NCBI GenBank assembly: GCA_014163555.1
Contig: JACJGO010000005.1
Coordinates: forward strand, 186,001-250,000
Direction: 5' to 3'
Source of the DNA: Flavisolibacter longurius
GTDB taxonomy: Bacteria; Bacteroidota; Bacteroidia; Chitinophagales; Chitinophagaceae
DNA: 64,000 nucleotides
Shown here piece by piece: positions 8,948 through 18,094 of this stretch (within the stretch, counting starts at the first letter, position 1; each line of letters begins with the position of its first letter). The position numbers were made by a program, and so were the translations under genes. The notes under the pieces are model-generated. The model made no database searches. It was not told where the DNA came from and saw only the letters and a list, made by a program, of their open reading frames with translations.

Positions 8948-9673
8948 ATGGCCATACACATTGGAACATCGGGCTGGAGTTATGACCACTGGCAGGGCAT
9001 TCTTTACCCGCACGGCACACCGGTGTGGGAACGGCTTCGGTATTATTTACAGGTAGCGAACACCGTTGAACTGAATGCAAGCTTTTATCGGTGGCCCAAA
9101 CTAACAGCATTTCAAAGCTGGCAGCGCCGCCTGCCCAACGGCTTTTTGTTTACGGTAAAAGCACCCCGTCATCTAACGCATACAAAGCGGCTGTATGCGC
9201 CGGAGAAATGGGTTCATCGCATCAAAGAAAGCTGGCATGTGCTGAGTGATAAAAGAGCGGTGCTGCTGGTACAACTATCACCGAATTTCCCGGTGGACCT
9301 GGCAAGGCTCCATTATTTTTTGACAGTCGTTCCTCCATGGATCCGCCTTGCCTTTGAATTCAGGCATCCTTCCTGGCACCAGGATGCAGTGTTTCAGTTG
9401 CTGGAAGAATTTGGTGCTGCTTATTGTGTCATGAGTGGCGCAGCCCTCCCTTGCGTTCTCAGGTCAACAGCGCCATTTGTGTATGTACGTATGCACGGCC
9501 CCGATCCGCACCACTTGTACAGCGGATCTTATTCAGATGCGGATCTTCATTGGTGGTCGCAACGCATTCGCGAATGGGAGTGGCAGGGAAAAGAGGTTTT
9601 TGTGTATTTCAACAACGATGGAAACGGGTATGCCTTGTACAATGCCGAACGATTACGGCAGTTTCTCTCCTGA
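8948..9673 (+). CDS. DUF72 (YecE-like) domain protein
   Basis: 241 aa, the normal length for DUF72. Family hallmarks are IGTSGWSYDHW (residues 4-14), the NTVELNASFYRWP block, FLFTVKAPRHLTHTKRL, AFEFRHPSW, and the C-terminal YFNNDGNGYALYNA. DUF72 proteins have a TIM-barrel-like fold and an unproven biochemical role. The gene lies 48 bp before the amidohydrolase in the same direction, but no functional link is evident. Confidence 0.9.
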   Translation: MAIHIGTSGWSYDHWQGILYPHGTPVWERLRYYLQVANTVELNASFYRWPKLTAFQSWQRRLPNGFLFTVKAPRHLTHTKRLYAPEKWVHRIKESWHVLSDKRAVLLVQLSPNFPVDLARLHYFLTVVPPWIRLAFEFRHPSWHQDAVFQLLEEFGAAYCVMSGAALPCVLRSTAPFVYVRMHGPDPHHLYSGSYSDADLHWWSQRIREWEWQGKEVFVYFNNDGNGYALYNAERLRQFLS

Positions 9674-9721
9674 ACTGAAGGCAAGAATAAATATCTTGGC
9701 CTCTTAAACCCAATCAATGCT

Positions 9722-10549
9722 ATGCGAATCATCGATGCACATCAGCATTTCTGGAAATTTAACCCGCTGAGAGATGCCTGGATCACGGAGGACATGGACG
9801 TTATCCGAAAAGATTTTTTACCGGAACACCTGGCACCTGTTTTAGAAGCGAATGGTGTAGAAGGATGTGTGGCTGTGCAGGCCGATCAATCGGAAGACGA
9901 AACCAATTTTCTGCTGCAGCTTGCAGAAGAAGCCGATATGATCAAAGGCGTTGTAGGATGGGTAGACCTTCAATTGGATACCATAAAAGAGCGGCTGGAA
10001 CGTTTTTCCCTGCACAAAAAATTAAAAGGTTTCCGGCACATTCTGCAGGGAGAAACGAAACGGGATTTGATGTTGCAACCGGCCTTTCAAAATGGAATCG
10101 GATTGTTGAATAAATACAATTTTACATACGATATCCTGATCTTTCCCGACCAATTGCCCTATACAAAAGAACTGGTGACAGCCTTTCCGGATCAGCGATT
10201 TGTTATTGATCATATTGCAAAACCGCCTATTAAAAAAGGCGAAAGAGAGGTTTGGGAAAAGAACCTGGCAGCGGTGGCAGAAAGGGAAAATGTTTGGTGC
10301 AAAATCTCCGGACTGGTAACGGAAGCCGACTGGGTTTCGTGGAAAAAAGAAGACTTCCGGCCTTACCTCGATACAGTTGTAAACGTATTTGGTCCGGACA
10401 GGTTACTCTTCGGATCCGACTGGCCGGTTTGCCTGCTGGCGGCAAGCTACGAGGAGGTATTGTCCATTGTTACCGACTATTTTTCTCCATTTCCTGAAAA
10501 TGAAAAGCAGCTGATTTTTTTGAAAATGCCATACGCTTTTATCAGTTAA
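9722..10549 (+). CDS. Amidohydrolase, L-fuconolactonase-like, with a frameshifted C-terminus
   Basis: 275 aa of an amidohydrolase_2 family metal hydrolase. Motifs are IDAHQHFW (residues 4-11), the GFRHILQGE strand, FVIDHIAKPP with the metal-site His, and LLFGSDWPV with the catalytic Asp. Closest known roles are hydrolysis of L-fucono- or L-rhamnono-lactone (inference from motif pattern). The last residues IFLKMPYAFIS are not family-like. Adding one T to the T7 run at 10515-10521 gives IFFENAIRFYQLT and a stop at 10552-10554, which is the normal C-terminus. A 1-base deletion or a base-calling error is therefore likely. Confidence 0.85.
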   Translation: MRIIDAHQHFWKFNPLRDAWITEDMDVIRKDFLPEHLAPVLEANGVEGCVAVQADQSEDETNFLLQLAEEADMIKGVVGWVDLQLDTIKERLERFSLHKKLKGFRHILQGETKRDLMLQPAFQNGIGLLNKYNFTYDILIFPDQLPYTKELVTAFPDQRFVIDHIAKPPIKKGEREVWEKNLAAVAERENVWCKISGLVTEADWVSWKKEDFRPYLDTVVNVFGPDRLLFGSDWPVCLLAASYEEVLSIVTDYFSPFPENEKQLIFLKMPYAFIS

Positions 10550-10629
10550 CATGACGACACGGAAAACTTCTGCAAGAATATTGATACACCGTTTTTACTG
10601 TATAGCATTTATCACCGTATTTCACTTGT

Positions 10630-11379
10630 ATGGCTGGCATTTTTGAAAGCTCCGTGTTCAACTGGCTCCTTATTCTCCTGGCGGCTTTTATCATTGGCTT
10701 GTCAAAGGCCGGCATTAAAGGCATCGACATGATGAATGTGACCATCATGGCCCTGGTCTTTGGCGGCAAAGCCTCTACAGGAATTGTTTTGCCGCTGCTC
10801 TGTGCTGCGGATATTTTGGCCGTGACCTACTATCACCGTCATGCGCAATGGAATCATTTTCGCCGGCTGATGCCCTGGATGATGCTTGGAATTTTAATTG
10901 GCGTGTTTGTGGGCAAAAACATAAATGAAGATGTCTTTAAAAACATCATGGCAGTTATCATTATACTAACGGTAATCAGCATGTTATTTTTTGAGCTTCG
11001 CAAACGGCAGACCGTTCCGCACAACCTTGCCTTTGTTGGGACCATGGGCCTGGTGTCGGGTTTTACCACCATGCTGGGCAACCTGGCCGGGGCTTTTTCC
11101 AATATTTATTTCCTTGCCATGCGCCTATCCAAAAATGATTTTATCGGAACGGCCGCCTGGGTCTTTCTTGTCATCAATCTTTTCAAACTTCCCTTCCAGG
11201 TGGTGTACTGGAAAAATATTACACCTGCCACATTGTGGATCGACTTACTGCTGTTGCCCGCTTTGCTGCTTGGCTTTTTTGCCGGACACAAAATCGTATC
11301 CAAAATCAGGGATGACAGCTACCGAAAAGTTGTGATCGTATTAACGCTGCTAGGTGCACTGGTGATCTTATTTCGCTAA
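10630..11379 (+). CDS. TSUP (TauE/SafE) family permease
   Basis: 249 aa and about eight hydrophobic segments in two halves. The first half begins WLLILLAAFIIGLSKAGIKG and the second GLVSGFTTMLGNLAGAFSNIYFL, the paired signature of the TSUP family. Members move sulfite, sulfonates or other small organic anions across the inner membrane; the substrate cannot be told from sequence. It lies 80 bp downstream of the amidohydrolase on the same strand. A joint role, such as uptake of a sugar acid, is possible but unproven. Confidence 0.85.
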   Translation: MAGIFESSVFNWLLILLAAFIIGLSKAGIKGIDMMNVTIMALVFGGKASTGIVLPLLCAADILAVTYYHRHAQWNHFRRLMPWMMLGILIGVFVGKNINEDVFKNIMAVIIILTVISMLFFELRKRQTVPHNLAFVGTMGLVSGFTTMLGNLAGAFSNIYFLAMRLSKNDFIGTAAWVFLVINLFKLPFQVVYWKNITPATLWIDLLLLPALLLGFFAGHKIVSKIRDDSYRKVVIVLTLLGALVILFR

Positions 11380-11485
11380 TACAAGCTATGTTAATCAGTT
11401 GTTCACTGAACTTGAGAAAAGCATACGGTTTTTCAAAAGGGGAGTGGCCCGAAAAATGCATGCCCTTTTTTGTAATTAATCGACC

Positions 11486-12646
11486 ATGTCAAACTGGAAA
11501 AATCTTTTTCAAAAATCATTATCGCTGGTTGAAGACAGGTGGGATGATCTGCGTGCCGGGTTAACCCGTCGCCTTGGATTGAACGACCCGGTACAGATTG
11601 TGCCGTACCGCACTTATGGCACGCCAAGGCGGGTGTATATCAAAGGACGGGTGCTGGAAGACAAAGGCATCACCAGTGCCGGCGATAAGGACACGGTTCT
11701 GAATAACTTGCTGAACATGTACAAACGCTTTGAAAGTGATGAAGTGCAAGGGGCCATACTAAAAGTTGCTTTGCCCGGTGAAGAGCATTCGGTAACCACT
11801 GACCGGGAAGGTTATTTTGTTCTGGACCTGAACCCACTCACACCCATCATTGCTGAAGATCTCTGGCATCATATTCCACTTCGCCTGCAGCAGGCGCCGA
11901 TTCCTTTCCTGGAAGGATTGGAAGTACATGCCGAAGTGATGATACCACCGCCGGATGCGGAATACGGCATTATCAGTGATATTGATGACACCGTTATTCA
12001 AACATCCGCCACCAACCTCCTGGCCATGGGTAAAACAGTTTTGCTGAGCAATGCACGAACGCGATTGCCGTTTGCCGGGGTTTCGGAGTTTTATAAATCA
12101 CTTCAGAAAGGCCGGAACGGCAAACGGAACAATCCCTTCTTTTATGTAAGCAGCAGTCCCTGGAATACCTATGACCTGCTGAAAGATTTCCTGGACCTGA
12201 ATGAGATTCCTGCCGGTCCGTTGTTACTACGTGACATTGGTTTTGGCGGTGGCACCAATTTACGCGGCGGACACATGGGACATAAGTTTAAAGAAATCAA
12301 GCAGATCCTGGAAGCATACCCGCACCTGAATTTTGTGCTGGTTGGCGATAGCGGTCAGGAAGACCCGACGATCTACCAGGAAGTGGTAAAGCAGTTCCCC
12401 AACCGGGTTCTGGCCATCTATATTCGCGACGTGCAATTGCCTGAGCGGGAAAAGATTGCGATGGATGTTTCCAAATCGCTGCTAGAAGCAAAAGTTGAAA
12501 TGCTGATTGTTGACAACACAGTGGAAGCCGCAGAACATGCCGCTAAAAACGGGTTAATTTATCAGGAAGAAATTCCTGCCATTGAACAAGAAAAAGAAAA
12601 AGACAAAGGCCAGGCACCGGGAAAAGAAGACGCCTCTATGCTTTGA
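11486..12646 (+). CDS. APP1/DUF2183 family phosphatase
   Basis: 386 aa. The C-terminal half has the HAD-type DxDxT motif (Asp165, Asp167 and Thr169 in ISDIDDTVIQT), SSSPWNTYDLL as motif II, and FVLVGDSGQEDPTIYQ as the metal-binding motif, all as in the APP1 phosphatidate phosphatase catalytic domain (DUF2183). The N-terminal half (about 1-150) holds a carboxypeptidase-regulatory-like beta domain with the phrase VTTDREGYFVLDL. Bacterial substrates are not established; dephosphorylation of a phospholipid or another phosphoester is the inference. The tail is Lys/Glu-rich and probably disordered. Confidence 0.85.
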   Translation: MSNWKNLFQKSLSLVEDRWDDLRAGLTRRLGLNDPVQIVPYRTYGTPRRVYIKGRVLEDKGITSAGDKDTVLNNLLNMYKRFESDEVQGAILKVALPGEEHSVTTDREGYFVLDLNPLTPIIAEDLWHHIPLRLQQAPIPFLEGLEVHAEVMIPPPDAEYGIISDIDDTVIQTSATNLLAMGKTVLLSNARTRLPFAGVSEFYKSLQKGRNGKRNNPFFYVSSSPWNTYDLLKDFLDLNEIPAGPLLLRDIGFGGGTNLRGGHMGHKFKEIKQILEAYPHLNFVLVGDSGQEDPTIYQEVVKQFPNRVLAIYIRDVQLPEREKIAMDVSKSLLEAKVEMLIVDNTVEAAEHAAKNGLIYQEEIPAIEQEKEKDKGQAPGKEDASML

Positions 12647-12705
12647 GGCTTCCATTATAATAAAGTAAAACCGAGGCTGGACGATTATGAATGAACAGTA
12701 GTTTT

Positions 12706-13389
12706 TCAGGCGAGTCGTTTCATAAAATAGAAGTTCATGTCGCCGGAATAAACAAACCCTAATCTTTGGTACAGGGTTATGGCTCTTTCATTGTCTTTGC
12801 GTACGTGCAAAAATGCTTTTCTTCCCGCTGCCAGGATACATTCAGCCTGGTGCTGCACCAAGGCAGCCGCATAACCTTTTCCCAGGAAATCCGGATGGGT
12901 ACATACAGCACTGATCTCAGTAAAATTGTAAGGATGCAAACGCTGCCCTGCCATTGCGGCGAGTTTTCCATTCTGGAAAATCCCATGGTAGTTTCCAAAC
13001 AGAATCGTTTTTAATCCAAACGGCCCTGGTCGGGTCAGCGTTGCCAGTTCCACCATTTCAGCTACATGCTGTTCCCCTAAAGGAACGGGTTTTGAAACCA
13101 GTGATGGAAAAACTGCAGAATCGGTCAGGATCATTTGAATGCCCGGTATTTTCTGGACAAGTTTCCAGCCTTGTGGCGTCTCCATGTTTTCAGGTGTAGC
13201 ATGTAAAACAAATCGGCTTTCCGGTAAAAGGGCAAACAGGTCATCAAATCCTTTTTCATAACCGGTTTTGATGCCAACAAAAGGTGAGATCTCCGAGTCA
13301 AAATAATTGACATTCTCCGTTCCGTTCGCAAACTGACGATCACCGGAAATCAAGGCATCAAAAACAGGATTATCGAGTTTCGGCTTCAC
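12706..13389 (-). CDS. GNAT family N-acetyltransferase (FR47-like)
   Basis: 227 aa using a GTG start (13387-13389); no closer ATG keeps the whole domain. The C-terminal GNAT core is clear: EISAVCTHPDFLGKGYAAAL (acetyl-CoA loop, around residues 150-170) and NERAITLYQRLGFVYSGDM. The N-terminal half is divergent, as in FR47-like members. The substrate is unknown. It converges with the APP1 gene, with a weak GCCTC/GAGGC hairpin between them. Confidence 0.8.
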   Translation of the reverse strand: MKPKLDNPVFDALISGDRQFANGTENVNYFDSEISPFVGIKTGYEKGFDDLFALLPESRFVLHATPENMETPQGWKLVQKIPGIQMILTDSAVFPSLVSKPVPLGEQHVAEMVELATLTRPGPFGLKTILFGNYHGIFQNGKLAAMAGQRLHPYNFTEISAVCTHPDFLGKGYAAALVQHQAECILAAGRKAFLHVRKDNERAITLYQRLGFVYSGDMNFYFMKRLA

Positions 13390-13546
13390 AGGGCAAATGT
13401 AATAACAGGCTCTTGGCTACCCATCGTAAACTTCAATTAAGGGGCATCTATTTATTCATTTTGGAAACAGGCCTCGCTAACGGCAAACATTTCAGGACGG
13501 TTATATGCCGGAAGGAAATATTTTTATAGCCTAATAAGTACAACAC

Positions 13547-14317
13547 ATGAATACACTGGAACAATTTCGGCTGGATGGAAAAATTGCGTTGGTAACAGGT
13601 TGCAAAAGAGGGATCGGGAAAGCTATGGCGGAAGCCCTGGCAGAAGCTGGCGCCGATATCATCGGCGTTTCGGCAAATCTTGAAAAAGAAGGCAGCAGTG
13701 TAGCAAGAGCAGTGGAAGGCATGGGAAGAAAGTTTTATTCATTCCAGTGCGATTTTTCGAACCGGGTGGCGTTGTATGCGTTTGTCAAGCAGGTGAAGGA
13801 GCAATTTCCTGTCATCGACATTTTGGTGAACAATGCCGGTACCATCAAGCGGCAACCGGCTGCCGAACATCCCGACGATATGTGGGACGAGGTGATTGCC
13901 ATTAACCAGTCGGCCCAGTTTATCCTGACCAGAGAGATTGGAAGAGAAATGATCAAAAACGGCAGTGGTAAGGTGATCTTTACCGCCTCGCTGTTAAGTT
14001 TCCAGGGCGGCATTAATGTTCCCGGATATGCAGCCAGCAAGGGCGCAATAAGCTCGCTAGTAAAAGCATTTGCCAACGAATGGGCTTCCAAAGGCGTAAA
14101 TGTGAATGCCATTGCACCGGGATACATCGCGACGGATAATACGGAAGCACTCAGGGGTGATGAAATACGAAGCAAATCCATACTGGACCGCATTCCGGCT
14201 TCCCGCTGGGGTGAACCGGAAGACTTTAAAGGACCGGTAATTTTCCTGGCATCACCGGCTTCGGCTTATGTTCATGGTACTATTCTCACCGTGGATGGGG
14301 GCTGGATGGGAAGATGA
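13547..14317 (+). CDS. kduD: 2-dehydro-3-deoxy-D-gluconate 5-dehydrogenase-type SDR (KduD-like)
   Basis: 256 aa classical short-chain dehydrogenase. The nucleotide motif is TGCKRGIGKA, the active site is Tyr161 and Lys165 (YAASK) after SLLSFQGG, and the C-terminal block RIPASRWGEPEDFKGPVIFLAS closely follows E. coli KduD. KduD reduces or oxidises the 5-keto group in unsaturated-uronate breakdown. The usual partner kduI is not nearby, so the enzyme may instead handle another deoxy-sugar acid. Strong terminator 25 bp downstream; it appears to be a single-gene unit. Confidence 0.85.
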   Translation: MNTLEQFRLDGKIALVTGCKRGIGKAMAEALAEAGADIIGVSANLEKEGSSVARAVEGMGRKFYSFQCDFSNRVALYAFVKQVKEQFPVIDILVNNAGTIKRQPAAEHPDDMWDEVIAINQSAQFILTREIGREMIKNGSGKVIFTASLLSFQGGINVPGYAASKGAISSLVKAFANEWASKGVNVNAIAPGYIATDNTEALRGDEIRSKSILDRIPASRWGEPEDFKGPVIFLASPASAYVHGTILTVDGGWMGR

Positions 14318-14342
14318 TTAACTGCATTGATTGAAAGAATAA

Positions 14343-14377
14343 CGCAACTTTTCTATTGAGAAAAGTTGCGTTTTTTT
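14343..14377 (+). terminator. Rho-independent terminator after kduD
   Basis: 12-bp perfect stem CGCAACTTTTCT (14343-14354) / AGAAAAGTTGCG (14359-14370), 4-base loop, then seven T. The roughly 280 bp that follow, up to the next gene, are AT-rich and contain no ORF that I can support; they probably hold the promoter of the glycosylasparaginase gene. Confidence 0.92.
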
Positions 14378-14656
14378 ATGTAAGATGAAGTAGTTTAAAA
14401 TATACGTTACTCTTTCTTTTTATTATAAAATGAGTTAAAAAGGAAGGTTCCAACTATCATTTTCCCGACTACCTGGTATATCGGAACAAGAAACGTTCAA
14501 TCGGTAACTACCACCAACGGATTGCATCAATCAAAAATTGATTGTAAAAATTTAATGTCCCATTTTGTCATCAACGAAATTTGGCAACAAACCAATTGTT
14601 CTATCTAAACAATATATTGCACCTTGCTATCTAATCACAACACGAAAACCCAACGC

Positions 14657-15673
14657 ATGTTTCACCGCAGAAAGTTTTTACAAACCTCCTTTTTATCTTC
14701 CGCGACGCTTTTTTTTAATCGTTCCCTTGCGGGAGTTACAGCAGAACCGGCTGCACCGGTCCAGCCCATTGTAATATCTACCTGGGATTTTGGCAAGGCT
14801 GCCAACGCAGAAGCCTGGAAGACCTTAAGCAAAGGCGGAGGCGTGCTGGATGCCGTGGAAGCCGGGGTTCGTATTCCTGAAGCGGATCCCGAAAACCAAA
14901 CCGTAGGACTTGGTGGGTTTCCCGACCGGGATGGAAAGGTGACGTTGGATGCCTGTATCATGGATGGTGATCTCAATTGCGGATCGGTTGCCTTTCTGGA
15001 AAACATTGTACACCCGATTTCTGTAGCCCGCCTGGTGATGGAAAAAACCCCTCACATTATGCTGGTGGGTGAAGGCGCTTTGCAGTTTGCCCTGGCCAAT
15101 GGTTTTAAAAAAGAAAACCTGCTAACGCCAACTTCCGAAAAAGCCTGGAAGGAATGGCTTAAAAATTCGCACTACGAACCGGTGATCAATATCGAAAATC
15201 AAAAGCGGGATACCAGCCAGTTACCCGGTGGTCCGTTTAATCATGATACCATCGGCATGCTCGCCATCGATGCACAACGCAAAATGGGTGGTGCCTGTAC
15301 CACCAGTGGCGCGGCCTGGAAAATGCGGGGAAGGGTAGGGGATTCACCCATCATCGGTGCAGGCCTTTATGTAGATGGCGAAGTGGGAGCTGCTACGTCT
15401 TCTGGACTGGGCGAAGAAGTGATCCGGACCTGCGGTTCGCATGCCGTAGTGGAATTAATGCGAAGCGGGCTTTCGCCAAAGCAGGCATGCAAAAAACTGG
15501 TAGAACGAATTGTAAAGCGGGATGTGAAAAGAGCTAAAAAACTGCAGGTTGGTTTCCTGGCATTGGATAAAAAAGGAGCCTATGGGGCTTATGCCATTCA
15601 CAAAGGCTTTACATACTCTGTAAAATCGGCGGGAGTGGAAACGGTGCTGGAAGCAGAAAGCTATTTCAAATAG
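14657..15673 (+). CDS. N4-(beta-N-acetylglucosaminyl)-L-asparaginase (glycosylasparaginase), Tat-type signal
   Basis: 338 aa Ntn-hydrolase. The ATG at 14657 is preferred over the upstream TTG because it starts a twin-arginine-like signal (MFHRRKFLQTSFL) followed by a hydrophobic stretch, suggesting folded export to the periplasm. The autoprocessing and catalytic Thr198 lies in PGGPFNHDTIGML, the glycosylasparaginase motif. The enzyme cleaves the GlcNAc-Asn bond of N-glycopeptides after proteolysis. It precedes cutC by 18 bp, and fucosidase and GH18 genes lie downstream on the same strand, consistent with N-glycan breakdown. Confidence 0.9.
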   Translation: MFHRRKFLQTSFLSSATLFFNRSLAGVTAEPAAPVQPIVISTWDFGKAANAEAWKTLSKGGGVLDAVEAGVRIPEADPENQTVGLGGFPDRDGKVTLDACIMDGDLNCGSVAFLENIVHPISVARLVMEKTPHIMLVGEGALQFALANGFKKENLLTPTSEKAWKEWLKNSHYEPVINIENQKRDTSQLPGGPFNHDTIGMLAIDAQRKMGGACTTSGAAWKMRGRVGDSPIIGAGLYVDGEVGAATSSGLGEEVIRTCGSHAVVELMRSGLSPKQACKKLVERIVKRDVKRAKKLQVGFLALDKKGAYGAYAIHKGFTYSVKSAGVETVLEAESYFK

Positions 15674-15691
15674 GTGTTTCAATAAAGTAAG

Positions 15692-16444
15692 ATGAATCAG
15701 GAGAACGAAAAAATATCCTATAAGATTGAGATCATCGCCTTTACCATTGAGGCTTGTTCAATCATTGAAAAGGCTGGAGCCAACCGGATCGAATTGTGCG
15801 CCAATCCTGCAGAAGGCGGCACCACACCTTCCTTTGGATTGATTAAAAAAGCAAGAGAGGCTGTAGATATTTCATTGTTTCCGATCATCCGGCCAAGAGG
15901 GGGTGATTTTTTGTATTCCGTTGCCGAATATAAGCTGATGGAAGAAGATGTGAAACTCTGTAAACAGGTAGGCTGTGATGGCGTGGTGATTGGCCTGCTA
16001 AAAAAGGATGGGAGCATTGATGTGGCGCGGACCGCACGGTTAGTAGAGAAAGCTTATCCTTTGGAAGTCACTTTTCACAGGGCATTTGATCATTGCAAAG
16101 ATCCGTTTGCAGCCTTGGAAGAATTGATTCAAATAGGCTGTCAGCGTATTCTGACATCGGGTCAAAAACCCCTTGCGACGGAAGGTGCTGATCTGTTGGC
16201 ACAACTGGTAGTACAGGCAGCAGACCGCATCATCATTATGCCGGGAAGTGGCGTACGGCCGGACAATATAGCCAAACTGGCCAAAAAAACAGGAGCGGTA
16301 GAATTTCATTCTTCCTTGAGGGTGCAAAAGCCTTCAGCCATGGAATTTTTTCAACCAGCATTTGACAGGCAAAAAGAAGACTATGCACATACCACCACGG
16401 ATGAAGCTGCGATTCATCAATTGATTCATAATCTAACGAACTAA
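15692..16444 (+). CDS. cutC: CutC family protein
   Basis: 250 aa with the CutC TIM-barrel signature: GANRIELCANPAEGGTTPSFG (about residues 30-50), FPIIRPRGGDF, GVVIGLL and RILTSGQKP. Historically called copper homeostasis protein; the copper role is disputed and the conserved barrel suggests an enzyme. Lacks a signal peptide, so it is cytosolic. It lies 18 bp behind the glycosylasparaginase gene, so it is likely co-transcribed and may act on a released amino-sugar product (inference). Confidence 0.9.
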   Translation: MNQENEKISYKIEIIAFTIEACSIIEKAGANRIELCANPAEGGTTPSFGLIKKAREAVDISLFPIIRPRGGDFLYSVAEYKLMEEDVKLCKQVGCDGVVIGLLKKDGSIDVARTARLVEKAYPLEVTFHRAFDHCKDPFAALEELIQIGCQRILTSGQKPLATEGADLLAQLVVQAADRIIIMPGSGVRPDNIAKLAKKTGAVEFHSSLRVQKPSAMEFFQPAFDRQKEDYAHTTTDEAAIHQLIHNLTN

Positions 16445-16670
16445 TAAAAGCATATAGCTTGAATAATCATATCATTTTGGGCGAGAGATTTTGAAAAGTT
16501 GGTAAAACTTTTAATCAAACTCTATCCATATCATAGTTTCGAAATAAATCTAGCGGAAAGGTGTAATGGTATACAAGCAAATGGGATAGAGAAATATAAG
16601 TAGTCTGAAGGTGCCTTGCAGTCAAGAAAAAATTATATTGAAAAGGTCATACTGAAATAACTGAACTATA

Positions 16671-18005
16671 ATGATCATACGTAAAACCACATGTCTCCTG
16701 GCAAGTATTCTTTTTACCGGTATTCTGCAGGCGCAGCAAAAGACGAAAGCCGATTCCATCGCACCTAAAATGCAATGGTTTGCCGATGCCAAACTCGGCA
16801 TCTTTATACATTATGGCATATATGCGGTGAAAGGCGTGGATGAAAGTTGGAGCTTCTATAACAAAAAAATTGTTCACCGGGAGTATATGAACCAAATGAA
16901 CGGGTTTACCGCAAAAAAATACAACCCGGAAGCCTGGGCAGATCTAATCAAAGAAAGCGGTGCCAAATACGCTGTTATCACAACCAAACACCACGACGGT
17001 GTGGCGCTTTGGCCAACAAAGCAGGATCACTTCAGCGTGGTAAAAAACACACCGGCTAAACGTGACCTCCTGCAGCCATTTTATGCAGCACTGGACAAAC
17101 GCGGCATCAAAAAAGGCGCTTATTTTTCCCTGATCGATTGGAGCCATGAAGATTACCCGGCCATCACCAAAGACAGCAACCGGTATAAAATAGCAAATGA
17201 GCCCCAACGCTGGCAGCGTTTCCAAAATTTCTTCCAGTCGCAGATTGACGAAGTTGCCACAGCTTACCAACCGGACCTCTGGTGGTTTGATGGCGATTGG
17301 GAACATTCTGCAGAAGAATGGCAAAGCAGTAAGGTTCGAAATAACATCCTCCAAAAAAAACCAACTGCTATCATTAACGGTCGCATACAAGGCTATGGCG
17401 ATTATGATACGCCAGAACAAAACTTCCCCGTGAGCAGGCCCACCTTCCACTGGTGGGAGCTTTGCATGACAACCAACAATAACTGGGGTTACCAACCGCA
17501 GGACACGGCCTGGAAAACACCCTATGAAGTGATTACCATTTTTGCCGATGTGATCAGCAATGGTGGCAACATGCTGCTGAACATTTCACCCAAAGAAGAT
17601 GGCACCCTGCCACCACAACAGGTTACCATCCTGAAAGAATTGGGCCGGTGGAATAAAAAACATGAAAGCGCTATATTCAATACAGTAGCAGGCCTACCGC
17701 AGGGACATTTTTACGGTCCCAGTACCTTGTCAAAAGATTCCACCCGGTTATTTCTTTTCCTACCGGGAAAAGTAAGCGGCCAGGTGGTGGTGAAAGGCTT
17801 GATCAATCCCATCAAAAAAATCAGCGTGGTAGGAAAAGAGACTGCCCTTCCGCATAAGATCGTAGGCAAAATTTCATGGAGCCCCGTACCCGGACTGGTG
17901 TATATTCCTGTTCCCGAATCGGTGCAGGATCAGTATAATACAGTGTTAGCAGTTGAACTGGATGGTCCCCTTCGGCTTTACAGCGGCAAAGGTGGTTTGC
18001 AATAA
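16671..18005 (+). CDS. Alpha-L-fucosidase, GH29
   Basis: 444 aa with a signal peptide (residues 1-20, ending LQAQ). GH29 blocks: WFADAKLGIFIHYGIYAV, YAVITTKHHDGVALWP, and PDLWWFDGDWE with the expected nucleophile Asp207. The later block NGGNMLLNISPKEDGTLP is typical of the end of the catalytic barrel, followed by a short beta C-terminal domain. Removes alpha-linked L-fucose from glycans in the periplasm. It sits 226 bp after cutC and 89 bp before the GH18 gene. The acid/base residue cannot be assigned by eye. Confidence 0.93.
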   Translation: MIIRKTTCLLASILFTGILQAQQKTKADSIAPKMQWFADAKLGIFIHYGIYAVKGVDESWSFYNKKIVHREYMNQMNGFTAKKYNPEAWADLIKESGAKYAVITTKHHDGVALWPTKQDHFSVVKNTPAKRDLLQPFYAALDKRGIKKGAYFSLIDWSHEDYPAITKDSNRYKIANEPQRWQRFQNFFQSQIDEVATAYQPDLWWFDGDWEHSAEEWQSSKVRNNILQKKPTAIINGRIQGYGDYDTPEQNFPVSRPTFHWWELCMTTNNNWGYQPQDTAWKTPYEVITIFADVISNGGNMLLNISPKEDGTLPPQQVTILKELGRWNKKHESAIFNTVAGLPQGHFYGPSTLSKDSTRLFLFLPGKVSGQVVVKGLINPIKKISVVGKETALPHKIVGKISWSPVPGLVYIPVPESVQDQYNTVLAVELDGPLRLYSGKGGLQ

Positions 18006-18094
18006 TTGCGGCTATTACAAATCGATTCGAGTCATTCTGTGTGTAATGCTTTTCTTCTTGCAAAGCGAATATTTTACTACTAAACCAAGGTCAC

